Origin: an uncultured Rhodobiaceae bacterium
GTDB lineage: Archaea > Thermoplasmatota > Poseidoniia > Poseidoniales > Poseidoniaceae
Length of the DNA stretch: 12,630 nucleotides
NCBI GenBank assembly: GCA_937911445.1
Contig: CALDQY010000150.1
Location: 1-12,630, forward strand
Direction: 5' to 3'
Shown: in pieces, positions 7,117 to 12,630 of the stretch
Layout of the letters: every line of letters starts with the position of its first letter
How positions within the stretch are numbered: position 1 is the first letter of the stretch
Notes under the pieces: generated by a model
Told to the model about the DNA's origin: nothing
What the model saw: only the letters and a program-made list of their open reading frames with translations
The model's database searches: none
Position numbers and translations under genes: made by a program

Positions 7117-7818
7117 ATGGTCGCACCAACCATCATTGCACTGGGAGGTTCACTGCTTTACGGCGACCATGATGTCAAAACGTGGCTAGGACAACTTCGG
7201 CAGACCATCGTTCACGTCGAGGGCAATGGTCGGAAAATTGGCCTCGTTGTTGGTGGTGGAAAACCCGCACGAGAAGGCATACTGTTGGCAAAGGATTTGA
7301 TCTCTGACCGCTACAAGCTCGATGAAATTGGGATTGCAGCCACACGGTTGAATGCGACTGTCTTGCAAACCATGTTGGCAGAAATAGGCTGTAACGTTGC
7401 CAACATTGTACCAACTACAACTGATGAAGCTGCGAGTTTGTTCGAACGTTACGATGTCGTGGTCATGGGTGGTACAAAGCCAGGCCATACAACCGATGCG
7501 GTGAGCGTTGCATTTGCACGCGATGCTGGATCGGCTCATGTCGTCATTGCGACCAATGTTTCCCACGTTTACACAGCAGACCCACGCACCAACGACGATG
7601 CTGAACCTCTTGATACACTCACACTCGAAGAACTTCAGAACATCACAGGCAAGGATGCGCTTCAACCAGGACAGAGCGCTGCAGTTGACCCCATCGCTGT
7701 CAATTGGGCGATTGAATGTGGGTTGAGAATTGGCGTTCTTGATGGACGTGACATCCGTCGGATTGAAGATGCATTGGAAGGACGCCCGTTCGAGGGAACC
7801 TTGGTTCAACCGGAGTGA
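7117..7818 (+). CDS. pyrH: UMP kinase, archaeal type
   Basis: Amino-acid-kinase-fold enzyme that phosphorylates UMP to UDP in pyrimidine nucleotide synthesis. The 233-residue protein shows IIALGGSLLYG (6-16) with the phosphate-binding GGS, the glycine loop VVGGGKPARE (44-53), the nucleotide-site segment VVVMGGTKPGHTTDAVS (114-130), and VIATNVSHVYTADPR (143-157). The 'GHTTDAV' and 'NVxxVYTADPR' elements are typical of archaeal PyrH and separate it from isopentenyl phosphate kinase and glutamate kinase. The ATG at 7117 follows GAGG with a 7-nt spacer. The gene is divergent from aRF1 across about 100 bp and is followed 4 bp later by a small zinc-ribbon membrane protein, probably in the same transcript. 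Confidence 0.94.
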   Translation: MVAPTIIALGGSLLYGDHDVKTWLGQLRQTIVHVEGNGRKIGLVVGGGKPAREGILLAKDLISDRYKLDEIGIAATRLNATVLQTMLAEIGCNVANIVPTTTDEAASLFERYDVVVMGGTKPGHTTDAVSVAFARDAGSAHVVIATNVSHVYTADPRTNDDAEPLDTLTLEELQNITGKDALQPGQSAAVDPIAVNWAIECGLRIGVLDGRDIRRIEDALEGRPFEGTLVQPE

Positions 7819-7822
7819 TTCG

Positions 7823-8092
7823 ATGGTCGATGCATCCGCTGTAAAGCAGAAAGTCAAGAACATGCCAAAGCGATCGAAGGCGATGGCTCACATCCCATCA
7901 CACAAGCACTGTCGCGTGTGTGGCATCGATATTTCAGCGAAAGCAGAAGAGCGCGTCTGCAAAAACGAAGATTGCGTCAAGAAGTACGAAAAGGATGAGA
8001 AAAACAAGGAGCGTATGCGCGTGTGGATGCTGGTTTTCTTCGGCATCTTTGCTTTCTTGACCATCCTGCCAGTCCTTGCTCGATTGATGTAG
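7823..8092 (+). CDS. DUF2116-like zinc-ribbon protein with C-terminal membrane anchor
   Basis: An 89-residue protein with a basic N-terminus, a treble-clef/ribbon-like set of cysteines (CRVC at 30-33, then C46 and C51 in VCKNEDC), a highly charged stretch KKYEKDEKNKERMR (53-66) and one transmembrane helix at about 67-87. This layout matches the archaeal DUF2116 family (small zinc-ribbon membrane proteins), whose function is not known. The ATG at 7823 comes 4 bp after the pyrH stop, and GGAGTGA (7812-7818), which overlaps the stop, is a good ribosome binding site, so it is cotranscribed with pyrH. The zinc part probably faces the cytoplasm and is tail-anchored by the C-terminal helix. Its TAG, the only one seen here, is 2 bp from the convergent GTPase stop. 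Confidence 0.85.
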   Translation: MVDASAVKQKVKNMPKRSKAMAHIPSHKHCRVCGIDISAKAEERVCKNEDCVKKYEKDEKNKERMRVWMLVFFGIFAFLTILPVLARLM

Positions 8093-8094
8093 AC

Positions 8095-9207
8095 TTATCT
8101 TGAACGGTGCCAACCTTCGGGTAAAACAAGTGGATCCACCACTTCCGCAGCCTTGACTTTACGGACGACTTCCAAACGAAGCGCATCGAGTCCAACGTTT
8201 TCCAAAGCGCTCATTGTTGGCCGGCCTTCGTCATCGAGCAGAAGCGGCAACTTTGGTTCGCCTTGCGAACCGTTGTTTCTCCATCGTTCTTCGGATTCTT
8301 TGACAAAGTCCCAATCTTTTGGGAGCGGTTTCAGTGCGTCAGCCTTCGAACTCACGACCATCAACTCCGTTCCAGGTAAGAGTCGCTCGACATCTTCCAA
8401 GAGATTCATCTGGTCTTGCCACGACATACCACATGACTCCGTTCGATCAATCAGGAACAGAACCAAGCTTCCGATGTGCTCTAGAGCCGCAATCGCCTGC
8501 AATTCGATGGAATTTCGTTCGTGCATTGGCCGGTCGAGCAATCCTGGCGTGTCCACCATCTGATGTTGGAGGCGGCGCTGTGTGAAGTGACCGATGTGAA
8601 TCTGTTTTGTTGTGAATGGATAATGATTGACTTCCATGTTTCCAGACGAGAGGGCGCTGATGAAAGCAGACTTACCGACGTTTGGAGCACCACAAACAAC
8701 GATGACGGGTAAGCTGCTATCGATTTGTGGAAGGGCTTTCAGAATCTCACGCGATTCATTGAGCCATTTCAAAGAGGGGCCAACACGACCCATAATCGAA
8801 CCAATGCGTCCATAGGCTTCCCTTCGCGCTTCATGCATCAGTTCGATTCGTGCCGTGCGGATAATCTTGCGATTGTTTTGCGTAGCAATACGTTGGACCT
8901 GTGATGCACCCCATTGCAACATCGATAGGTGATGTCGATAATCATCTGTACCTACACAAGCCTCGATCATGGCGACATCAAATTGAGGTGATTGATCGAG
9001 AGAAGGCCAAGTCTGAACCGTTTCAGTCAGCATGGTATGAATGATGTCCGCAGCAGTTTGGACCATACGTGTCATTTGTTTTCGTGTTCGAAAAACACGG
9101 TTTGGGTCTTCCACACGGTCCGCAGCCTTGCGGGCACGTGAGAAGGCTTTGTCGAGTACTTCGTCCTCGAACAACACCGTTGGCAACTGCCTCCACGTGA
9201 CTTTCAT
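8095..9207 (-). CDS. NOG1-like GTPase
   Basis: A 370-residue GTPase of the OBG/NOG1 group (COG1084-like), related to the eukaryotic nucleolar NOG1 that acts in large-subunit ribosome assembly. The N-terminal helical domain (1-160) starts with LPTVLFEDEVLDKAFSRARK and includes ARREAYGRI, as NOG1 proteins do. The G domain follows: G1 GAPNVGKS (173-180), G2 YPFTTK (196-201), G3 DTPG (219-222), G4 position SKAD (287-290) and G5 SAL (333-335). The G4 box is unusual: serine stands where NKxD has asparagine. The protein ends shortly after the G domain, as in archaeal members, without the long eukaryotic C-terminus. The start is ATG 9207. It lies alone on the minus strand, tail to tail with the DUF2116-like gene. 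Role in ribosome assembly is inferred from the family. Confidence 0.88.
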   Translation of the reverse strand: MKVTWRQLPTVLFEDEVLDKAFSRARKAADRVEDPNRVFRTRKQMTRMVQTAADIIHTMLTETVQTWPSLDQSPQFDVAMIEACVGTDDYRHHLSMLQWGASQVQRIATQNNRKIIRTARIELMHEARREAYGRIGSIMGRVGPSLKWLNESREILKALPQIDSSLPVIVVCGAPNVGKSAFISALSSGNMEVNHYPFTTKQIHIGHFTQRRLQHQMVDTPGLLDRPMHERNSIELQAIAALEHIGSLVLFLIDRTESCGMSWQDQMNLLEDVERLLPGTELMVVSSKADALKPLPKDWDFVKESEERWRNNGSQGEPKLPLLLDDEGRPTMSALENVGLDALRLEVVRKVKAAEVVDPLVLPEGWHRSR

Positions 9208-9289
9208 GGGAACCCCAAATCAAGCGGAGCGCCAACACTTCAAGAACCCCTCACCCTGTTCAAACCATCAAGAAAGAAATTGCACATGG

Positions 9290-9297
9290 TTATGTAG
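9290..9297 (+). promoter_or_regulatory. TATA-like element for the unknown/PCD/ferredoxin trio
   Basis: TTATGTAG is centred about 25 bp upstream of ATG 9319, the spacing expected for a leaderless archaeal transcript. No Shine-Dalgarno precedes that ATG. The element lies within the 111-bp divergent gap (9208-9318), the longest non-coding stretch of the window, which otherwise shows nothing I can name. Confidence 0.35.
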
Positions 9298-9318
9298 GGT
9301 CGCCATACAGGGAACATC

Positions 9319-9762
9319 ATGCCGAAAAAATCGAACAAGGTTGACCTTCCTGATTGGGCCGTTGGATTGTGGAACGACCTCGGGTCTCCTTCACTTGACA
9401 AACTCCAAGGTGTTCACAGCGGTGATTTGCTCGAGCGTCGAAACGGTTTGCGACGAGACGATTTAATCGAGATCCTCATCGATGCACGTGCTTTGCTACC
9501 AGACTCCGACCCATGGGTCCGTGGTCGGTTGATTTCCTCAGGGAAAACAAGCCTCGAAATTCTCGATGGTGATGGCGTCCAGAGATTCATCGCCCGAGAC
9601 ACAATTGTCCAAATCGTTCTGGTTGCGCACACCCGGCCTGCCTACATCGACGACAAGGAGCTCCTTGCATTTGAGCGAGAAGATATGAAGCGTCGCTCAA
9701 CACTCCACGAAAAGGTCGAGAAAGAAACAACTGGAAACGACGATGCACATCTCTGGGGATGA
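9319..9762 (+). CDS. Hypothetical protein, first gene of the PCD-ferredoxin cluster
   Basis: I do not recognise this 147-residue soluble protein. It has an N-terminal helical part with WAVGLWNDLG (13-22), an Arg/Asp-rich helix RRNGLRRDDLIEILIDARALL (about 40-60), then a run of likely short strands, GRLISSGKTSLEILDGDGVQRFIARDTIVQIVLVAH (about 69-104), that could form a small beta-barrel, and a highly charged C-terminal helix FEREDMKRRSTLHEKVEKE. It contains no cysteine, so it is not a metal ribbon. ATG 9319 sits where a leaderless transcript from the TATA-like box at 9290-9297 would begin. Its TGA ends 4 bp before the ATG of the pterin carbinolamine dehydratase, so the two are surely cotranscribed. 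Normal codon pattern relative to its neighbours and tight spacing argue that it is real. Confidence 0.75.
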   Translation: MPKKSNKVDLPDWAVGLWNDLGSPSLDKLQGVHSGDLLERRNGLRRDDLIEILIDARALLPDSDPWVRGRLISSGKTSLEILDGDGVQRFIARDTIVQIVLVAHTRPAYIDDKELLAFEREDMKRRSTLHEKVEKETTGNDDAHLWG

Positions 9763-9766
9763 AAGC

Positions 9767-10012
9767 ATGGATGCCCCTCAAGGATGGTCGATCCAAGATA
9801 ACCATCTCATGCGGGAATTTTCATTTGAGAACTTTGCTGAAGCCAAAACGTTCATCGACGCCATTAGTGAAATCTGTGAACAACAAAATCACCATGCTGA
9901 CCTCCACTTTGGCTGGGGATACGTGGTTGTCGAACTGACGACACACGACCAAGGTAAGGTGACATCTCTCGACATCGATGTTGCAAAAGCCATCAACGCT
10001 CTCGAGGGATGA
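9767..10012 (+). CDS. Pterin-4a-carbinolamine dehydratase (PCD/DCoH family)
   Basis: An 81-residue PCD-fold protein (starting MDAPQGWS). The classic enzyme dehydrates 4a-hydroxytetrahydropterin to quinonoid dihydropterin after aromatic amino acid hydroxylation; family members are also linked to molybdopterin metabolism. The active-site block is kept: NHHADLHFGWGYVVVELTTHDQGKVTSLDIDVAKAI, with the His pair, the later THD histidine and the following LDxxxA helix. Total length is slightly short but normal for microbial PCDs. I chose ATG 9767, 4 bp after the upstream stop with GGGGATGA just before it; ATG 9743 would overlap the upstream gene by 20 bp and add eight residues without homology to the family. 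Its TGA (10010-10012) overlaps the upstream candidate ATG of the ferredoxin gene. No aromatic hydroxylase is in view, so the substrate is uncertain. Confidence 0.87.
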   Translation: MDAPQGWSIQDNHLMREFSFENFAEAKTFIDAISEICEQQNHHADLHFGWGYVVVELTTHDQGKVTSLDIDVAKAINALEG

Positions 10013-10014
10013 TT

Positions 10015-10356
10015 ATGCCAATCGATCCCAAAGGACGTGAAGCACCCGGTTATGACCAACATGTGTTCATCTGTGGCCATGAACGTCCCGAAGGCGCAGC
10101 ACGGCCATCCTGTCGAAATCGAGGCAGCCTTGAGTTGCTCTCGAGCATCAAAGCTGCTGCCAGAGAAGAAGGATTAACCAACATCCGAATCCAGAAGTCA
10201 GGATGTTTGGACTTTTGTGAAAATGGGATTGCATGCGTGGTCTATCCAGAAGGAACATGGTATCGGTTGAACACTGAAATTGACATTAAATCGTTCATCC
10301 AGCACATCAAAAATGGGACGACCGATTCCTCTCATTTGATGGATTTTGAAGAGTAA
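10015..10356 (+). CDS. Thioredoxin-fold [2Fe-2S] ferredoxin-like protein
   Basis: A 113-residue protein with the cysteine pattern of thioredoxin-like [2Fe-2S] ferredoxins (COG3411, NuoE-like fold): C20 in FICGHERP, C33 after 12 residues, then C64 and C68 in SGCLDFCENG. The end of the domain, VVYPEGTWYRLNTEIDIKSFIQHI (75-98), is typical of this family, where YPEGxWY is common. It should carry one electron on a [2Fe-2S] cluster in the cytoplasm; the partner is unknown. ATG 10015 is preferred because GAGG (10004-10007) lies 7 nt upstream; ATG 10009 overlaps the PCD stop (ATGA) and would add two residues. Either way it is translationally coupled to the PCD gene. Its TAA directly abuts the stop codon of the convergent aIF2-beta gene, with no gap. 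Confidence 0.88.
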   Translation: MPIDPKGREAPGYDQHVFICGHERPEGAARPSCRNRGSLELLSSIKAAAREEGLTNIRIQKSGCLDFCENGIACVVYPEGTWYRLNTEIDIKSFIQHIKNGTTDSSHLMDFEE

Positions 10357-10767
10357 TCACAACTTGACTGGTCGTGTCGCACCACACGCTTGACACTTCA
10401 ACAGCGTTGTTCGGTCTTCTTTGATGAAATGCGTATCGGGTGCAGAACATTGGCTGCACTTGATGTACGTATTCACATAACCAACAATCGCCTTCTTCAG
10501 ACGCTTTGGTGGGATTCGTCCCTTGAATCGTGCACGTGGACCATCACGGGAACCCGATGTACCCAGCTCGTTGAGAATGTATTGATACACGTGATTGTCG
10601 TCTCGATCCATCATTCCTACAACTTCAGTAAAGTTCCGGAGAATGGTGTTTGAACCTTCGATCATAATCTGAGGTTCGGGCAAGCGCCATCGTGCACGGG
10701 ATGAGATATCCTCGGGAATGTTATCACGTGCCCGGTTCAGCAACGTCTCATAATCAAAGTCGCTCAT
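10357..10767 (-). CDS. Translation initiation factor aIF2 subunit beta
   Basis: A subunit of the archaeal heterotrimeric aIF2, which brings initiator Met-tRNA to the small ribosomal subunit. The 136-residue length is normal. It contains an N-terminal helix (MSDFDYETLLNRARDNIP), the eIF2B/eIF5 core with ILRNFTEVVGMMDRDDNHVYQYILNELGTSG (42-72), RFKGRIPPKRLKKAIVGYVNTYIKC (80-104), and a C-terminal C2-C2 zinc ribbon with C104, C107, C125 and C128. I chose the ATG at 10767-10765: GGAGG (10776-10772 on the minus strand) is 4 nt upstream and it is the usual archaeal N-terminus. The frame stays open to an ATG at 10839, which would add 24 non-conserved residues overlapping gfcR. It is divergent from gfcR and tail-to-tail with the ferredoxin gene. 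Confidence 0.95.
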   Translation of the reverse strand: MSDFDYETLLNRARDNIPEDISSRARWRLPEPQIMIEGSNTILRNFTEVVGMMDRDDNHVYQYILNELGTSGSRDGPRARFKGRIPPKRLKKAIVGYVNTYIKCSQCSAPDTHFIKEDRTTLLKCQACGATRPVKL

Positions 10768-10771
10768 GATG

Positions 10772-10776
10772 CCTCC
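10772..10776 (-). promoter_or_regulatory. Ribosome binding site of aIF2-beta
   Basis: On the minus strand GGAGG is followed by CATC and then the ATG at 10767. It decides the short, family-typical start over the ATG at 10839. Confidence 0.6.
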
Positions 10777-10827
10777 TGACACCCCTTTCTCTTCAAGTCT
10801 TTGATGAAAAATATCCAAAGCCTTCAT

Positions 10828-10833
10828 GGAGGT
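10828..10833 (+). promoter_or_regulatory. Ribosome binding site of the gfcR-like gene
   Basis: A perfect GGAGGT lies 4 nt before ATG 10838. It overlaps the ATG at 10826, so that earlier ATG cannot use it. An AT-rich stretch, GAAAAATATCC at about 10806-10816, may hold the promoter for either direction of this 70-bp divergent gap. Confidence 0.55.
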
Positions 10834-10837
10834 AAGC

Positions 10838-11437
10838 ATGTTCGCTCAACACGATAACATGACACTGAGTATTGAAGAGTTGAAGACCATCGTTAAAAAT
10901 CTTCGAAAAGACGGACTCAATTCGCAACAAATTGCTGACGAATTGTCGCTCTCCCAGGATACCATCCAATGGCTCCTTACCGATTCAACCTCAGAACGAC
11001 CGACAGACGTACGTGTCGGATGGAGGACCATCGGTGTCCGACCTGCTCGCATTACTGCCATTGGCGAGATCATGGCAGATGTTGTCATTGAAGAGGTCGA
11101 ATCTGTGGACACTGTGGTTGGCATCTCCATCAATGGAATTGCCTTCGCACACGAGGTTGCACAATCGCTCGACGTTGAGGTTGCCATCCACCGTAACGTC
11201 GATGGCGAGCCTGGTGCAGGCGCACTGTCCAACAAGTACGGCCAAGTCGGTGGAGGCAAGAAAGTCGTCATCATCGACGATGTTTTGTCGAGCGGTGTCA
11301 CCATGAGCAACACCATTGCTGCCATTCGAGCGGCTGGTGGAGAGGTTGTTCTCGCACTTGTTCTGGTCAACAAAACCGTTCGCAATGAAGTCGATGATGT
11401 TCCACTTCGTGGGTTGATTCGAGCCGTACCAGTCTGA
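10838..11437 (+). CDS. gfcR: GfcR-like transcriptional regulator (HTH plus orotate phosphoribosyltransferase-like domain)
   Basis: A 199-residue protein with an N-terminal helix-turn-helix (about 12-50; IEELKTIVKNLRKDGLNSQQ then IADELSLSQDTIQWLL) and a type I phosphoribosyltransferase domain (about 60-199). The PRPP-binding loop VVIIDDVLSSGVTM (143-156) and the downstream AIRAAGGEV are intact, and GISINGIAFAHEVA (95-108) matches orotate phosphoribosyltransferase-like proteins. In haloarchaea the member GfcR is a DNA-binding regulator of central carbon metabolism genes; whether this protein binds a nucleotide ligand, catalyses, or both cannot be read from sequence. ATG 10838 is chosen for its GGAGGT; ATG 10859 would also keep the whole HTH. 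lysS starts 13 bp after its stop, so the two share a transcript. Divergent from aIF2-beta. Confidence 0.88.
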   Translation: MFAQHDNMTLSIEELKTIVKNLRKDGLNSQQIADELSLSQDTIQWLLTDSTSERPTDVRVGWRTIGVRPARITAIGEIMADVVIEEVESVDTVVGISINGIAFAHEVAQSLDVEVAIHRNVDGEPGAGALSNKYGQVGGGKKVVIIDDVLSSGVTMSNTIAAIRAAGGEVVLALVLVNKTVRNEVDDVPLRGLIRAVPV

Positions 11438-11450
11438 GGTGAGTGAGTTC

Positions 11451-12630
11451 ATGCATTGGTCGGATGTTGTTGCAAAACGGCTTTCCGAACGAGGGAAAAA
11501 ACACATCGTTTCCACTGGAATCACGCCGAGTGGTGAATTCCATATTGGCCATCTCCGTGAGATATTGACTGGTGACATGATCGCCAAAGCTGCAAAGAAA
11601 GCAGGACTTGATGTCGAATTTGTCTTCATTGTCGATAGCGCAGACCCTCTTAGAAAGGTCTACTCATTTCTCGATGATGCATATTCAGACTACATTGGCC
11701 ACCAACTCAAGCAAATACCGCCTCCAAACGCAGATGGTTGTCCAGATATGGAGCGCTTTAGTCAAGGCATTTCCTATGCGGACCATTTCCTTGAACCATT
11801 CAAACAAGCCCTGGAGCAAATCGACGTTCGACCAAGGTTCATCGATAACTACGAGGCCTATGCTGATGGGAATTTCGCCGAAACGGCTCGAATTGCCTGC
11901 AACAATGCAGACAAGATTCGTGAAATCATAGAGCGTGTTTCCAGTCGTGAACTACCAGACGATTGGTTTCCTTGGAACCCCATCGATTCGAAAGGCTCCA
12001 TTGATGGCATCCGAGTGACAGGATGGAACGACCCAATTGTATCTTGGGTTGATGCAGAGGGCAATGAAGGTACAAGCGATGTAACAAAGGGAGAAGGTAA
12101 ACTTCCCTGGCGAATCGATTGGCCAGCAAAATGGGCTTGGATTGGCGTCACAATGGAACCGTTCGGGAAGGATCACGGAGCTGCTGGTGGGTCGTACGAT
12201 ACCGGCAAGGAGATTGTCGAATTGTTTGGAAAGGTAGCTCCTGTCGACCTCACCTACGAATGGATCAGTTTGCGTGGCCAAGGAGCGATGTCGTCCTCAT
12301 CTGGCAATACCATCGGTCCATTGGAGGCTCTTTCCCTCGTTCCGCCTGAGATTCTTCGCTACCTTGTTGCCTCAACAAAGCCCAACAAAGCGATTGAGTT
12401 TGATACGGGGATGGGACTTGTTAATTTGGCAGATGAATTTGAACGAACCACCGCACGGGACTTCTCTATAGAAATGGATAAAGAAGGCTTGAGTAGGCGG
12501 CAAATGGTCGCTATCGAAGATGCGAAAAGTGCACTTGATTTGTCACTCATATCTCCGCTCGAAGAAACATCGAAGGTCACCTTCCGTCATCTTGCCATGC
12601 TTGCACAAACAAAATCCAATGACGAAGATG
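11451..12630 (+). CDS. lysS: Lysyl-tRNA synthetase, class I (3'-partial)
   Basis: Class I LysRS, found in most archaea and a few bacteria in place of the class II enzyme, attaches lysine to tRNA-Lys. The first 393 residues are visible and the frame is still open at the window end; family members usually run to about 510-530 residues, so the anticodon-binding C-terminus is missing. Seen here are the HIGH motif in GEFHIGHLREIL (28-39), the LysRS1-specific LPWRIDWPAKWAWIGVTMEPFGKDHGAAGGSYDTG (about 217-251), and FDTGMGLVNLADEFE after the core. The KMSKS position reads GAMSSSSGN (278-286) with no lysine on either side of MSSS, which is unusual. GAGGTGA at 11436-11442 lies 8 nt before ATG 11451. 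The gene follows gfcR by 13 bp. Confidence 0.95.
   Translation, partial: MHWSDVVAKRLSERGKKHIVSTGITPSGEFHIGHLREILTGDMIAKAAKKAGLDVEFVFIVDSADPLRKVYSFLDDAYSDYIGHQLKQIPPPNADGCPDMERFSQGISYADHFLEPFKQALEQIDVRPRFIDNYEAYADGNFAETARIACNNADKIREIIERVSSRELPDDWFPWNPIDSKGSIDGIRVTGWNDPIVSWVDAEGNEGTSDVTKGEGKLPWRIDWPAKWAWIGVTMEPFGKDHGAAGGSYDTGKEIVELFGKVAPVDLTYEWISLRGQGAMSSSSGNTIGPLEALSLVPPEILRYLVASTKPNKAIEFDTGMGLVNLADEFERTTARDFSIEMDKEGLSRRQMVAIEDAKSALDLSLISPLEETSKVTFRHLAMLAQTKSNDED

Noticed and set aside
7186..7863. 225-codon antisense frame over pyrH
   Set aside because: It mirrors the strongly supported UMP kinase and yields a cysteine- and asparagine-rich product with no recognisable domain or start signal.
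9208..9318. Possible small RNA or tRNA in the longest intergenic gap
   Set aside because: No cloverleaf, no T-psi-C-like segment and no strong hairpin could be found by eye. Only a TATA-like element is apparent.
10768..10839. Longer aIF2-beta starting at the ATG at 10839
   Set aside because: The extra 24 residues are not like the family N-terminus, would overlap gfcR, and are bypassed by GGAGG placed 4 nt before ATG 10767.
10846..11629. Antisense frames of 179 and 212 codons over gfcR and lysS
   Set aside because: Long antisense frames arise from the codon bias of the sense genes. The products are Ser/Thr/Met-rich or unpatterned and lack ribosome binding sites.
1..12630. Mobile elements, CRISPR arrays, defence genes or a new multi-gene system
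   Set aside because: No direct repeats, terminal inverted repeats, transposase, integrase, nuclease or toxin-like genes were recognised. The content is mainly housekeeping.

Overview
The window looks like ordinary chromosomal DNA from a planktonic euryarchaeon, most likely Marine Group II (Candidatus Poseidoniales). The domain assignment rests on archaeal information-processing genes: release factor aRF1 with NIKS, YxCxxxF and GGQ motifs, translation factor aIF2-beta, class I lysyl-tRNA synthetase, archaeal-type UMP kinase, a GfcR-type HTH-phosphoribosyltransferase regulator and a NOG1-like GTPase. The Marine Group II assignment is inference: it combines the archaeal core with bacterial-looking accessory enzymes (FolB, a single-domain parvulin, a pterin carbinolamine dehydratase), a large membrane-anchored M28 peptidase and moderate GC. 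I see no mobile element, CRISPR array, tRNA or rRNA. Coding density is very high; no gene-free stretch reaches 300 bases and the longest gap is 111 bp (9208-9318).

Layout. Positions 1-3977 are all on the plus strand: a small DUF4190-like membrane protein (possibly cut at its 5' end by the window edge), the flavin prenyltransferase UbiX, a SAP-TM-M28 metallopeptidase, a parvulin prolyl isomerase, dihydroneopterin aldolase FolB and an unrecognised zinc-ribbon protein. Positions 3990-7016 (or 7049) are a minus-strand translation pair, aRF1 followed by ArgRS. Divergent from it, 7117-8092 carries UMP kinase and a small zinc-ribbon/TM protein. The minus-strand NOG1-like GTPase occupies 8095-9207. 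Positions 9319-10356 are a tight plus-strand trio: an unknown protein, pterin carbinolamine dehydratase and a thioredoxin-fold [2Fe-2S] ferredoxin. aIF2-beta is on the minus strand (10357-10767), and divergent from it are the GfcR-like regulator and class I LysRS, which runs off the right edge.

How they fit together. Most genes serve translation (aRF1, ArgRS, LysRS, aIF2-beta, a putative ribosome-assembly GTPase) and nucleotide or cofactor metabolism (PyrH, UbiX, FolB, PCD). Both leaderless-looking starts (a TATA-like box about 25 bp before the ATG, as for ubiX) and Shine-Dalgarno-led starts (gfcR, lysS, aIF2-beta) occur. Of the 16 stop codons visible, 11 are TGA, 4 TAA and 1 TAG. I found no convincing new multi-gene system. 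The best leads are the SAP-TM-M28 architecture, the unknown/PCD/ferredoxin trio, the GfcR-LysRS pairing and a hairpin that could mask the pyrH ribosome binding site.
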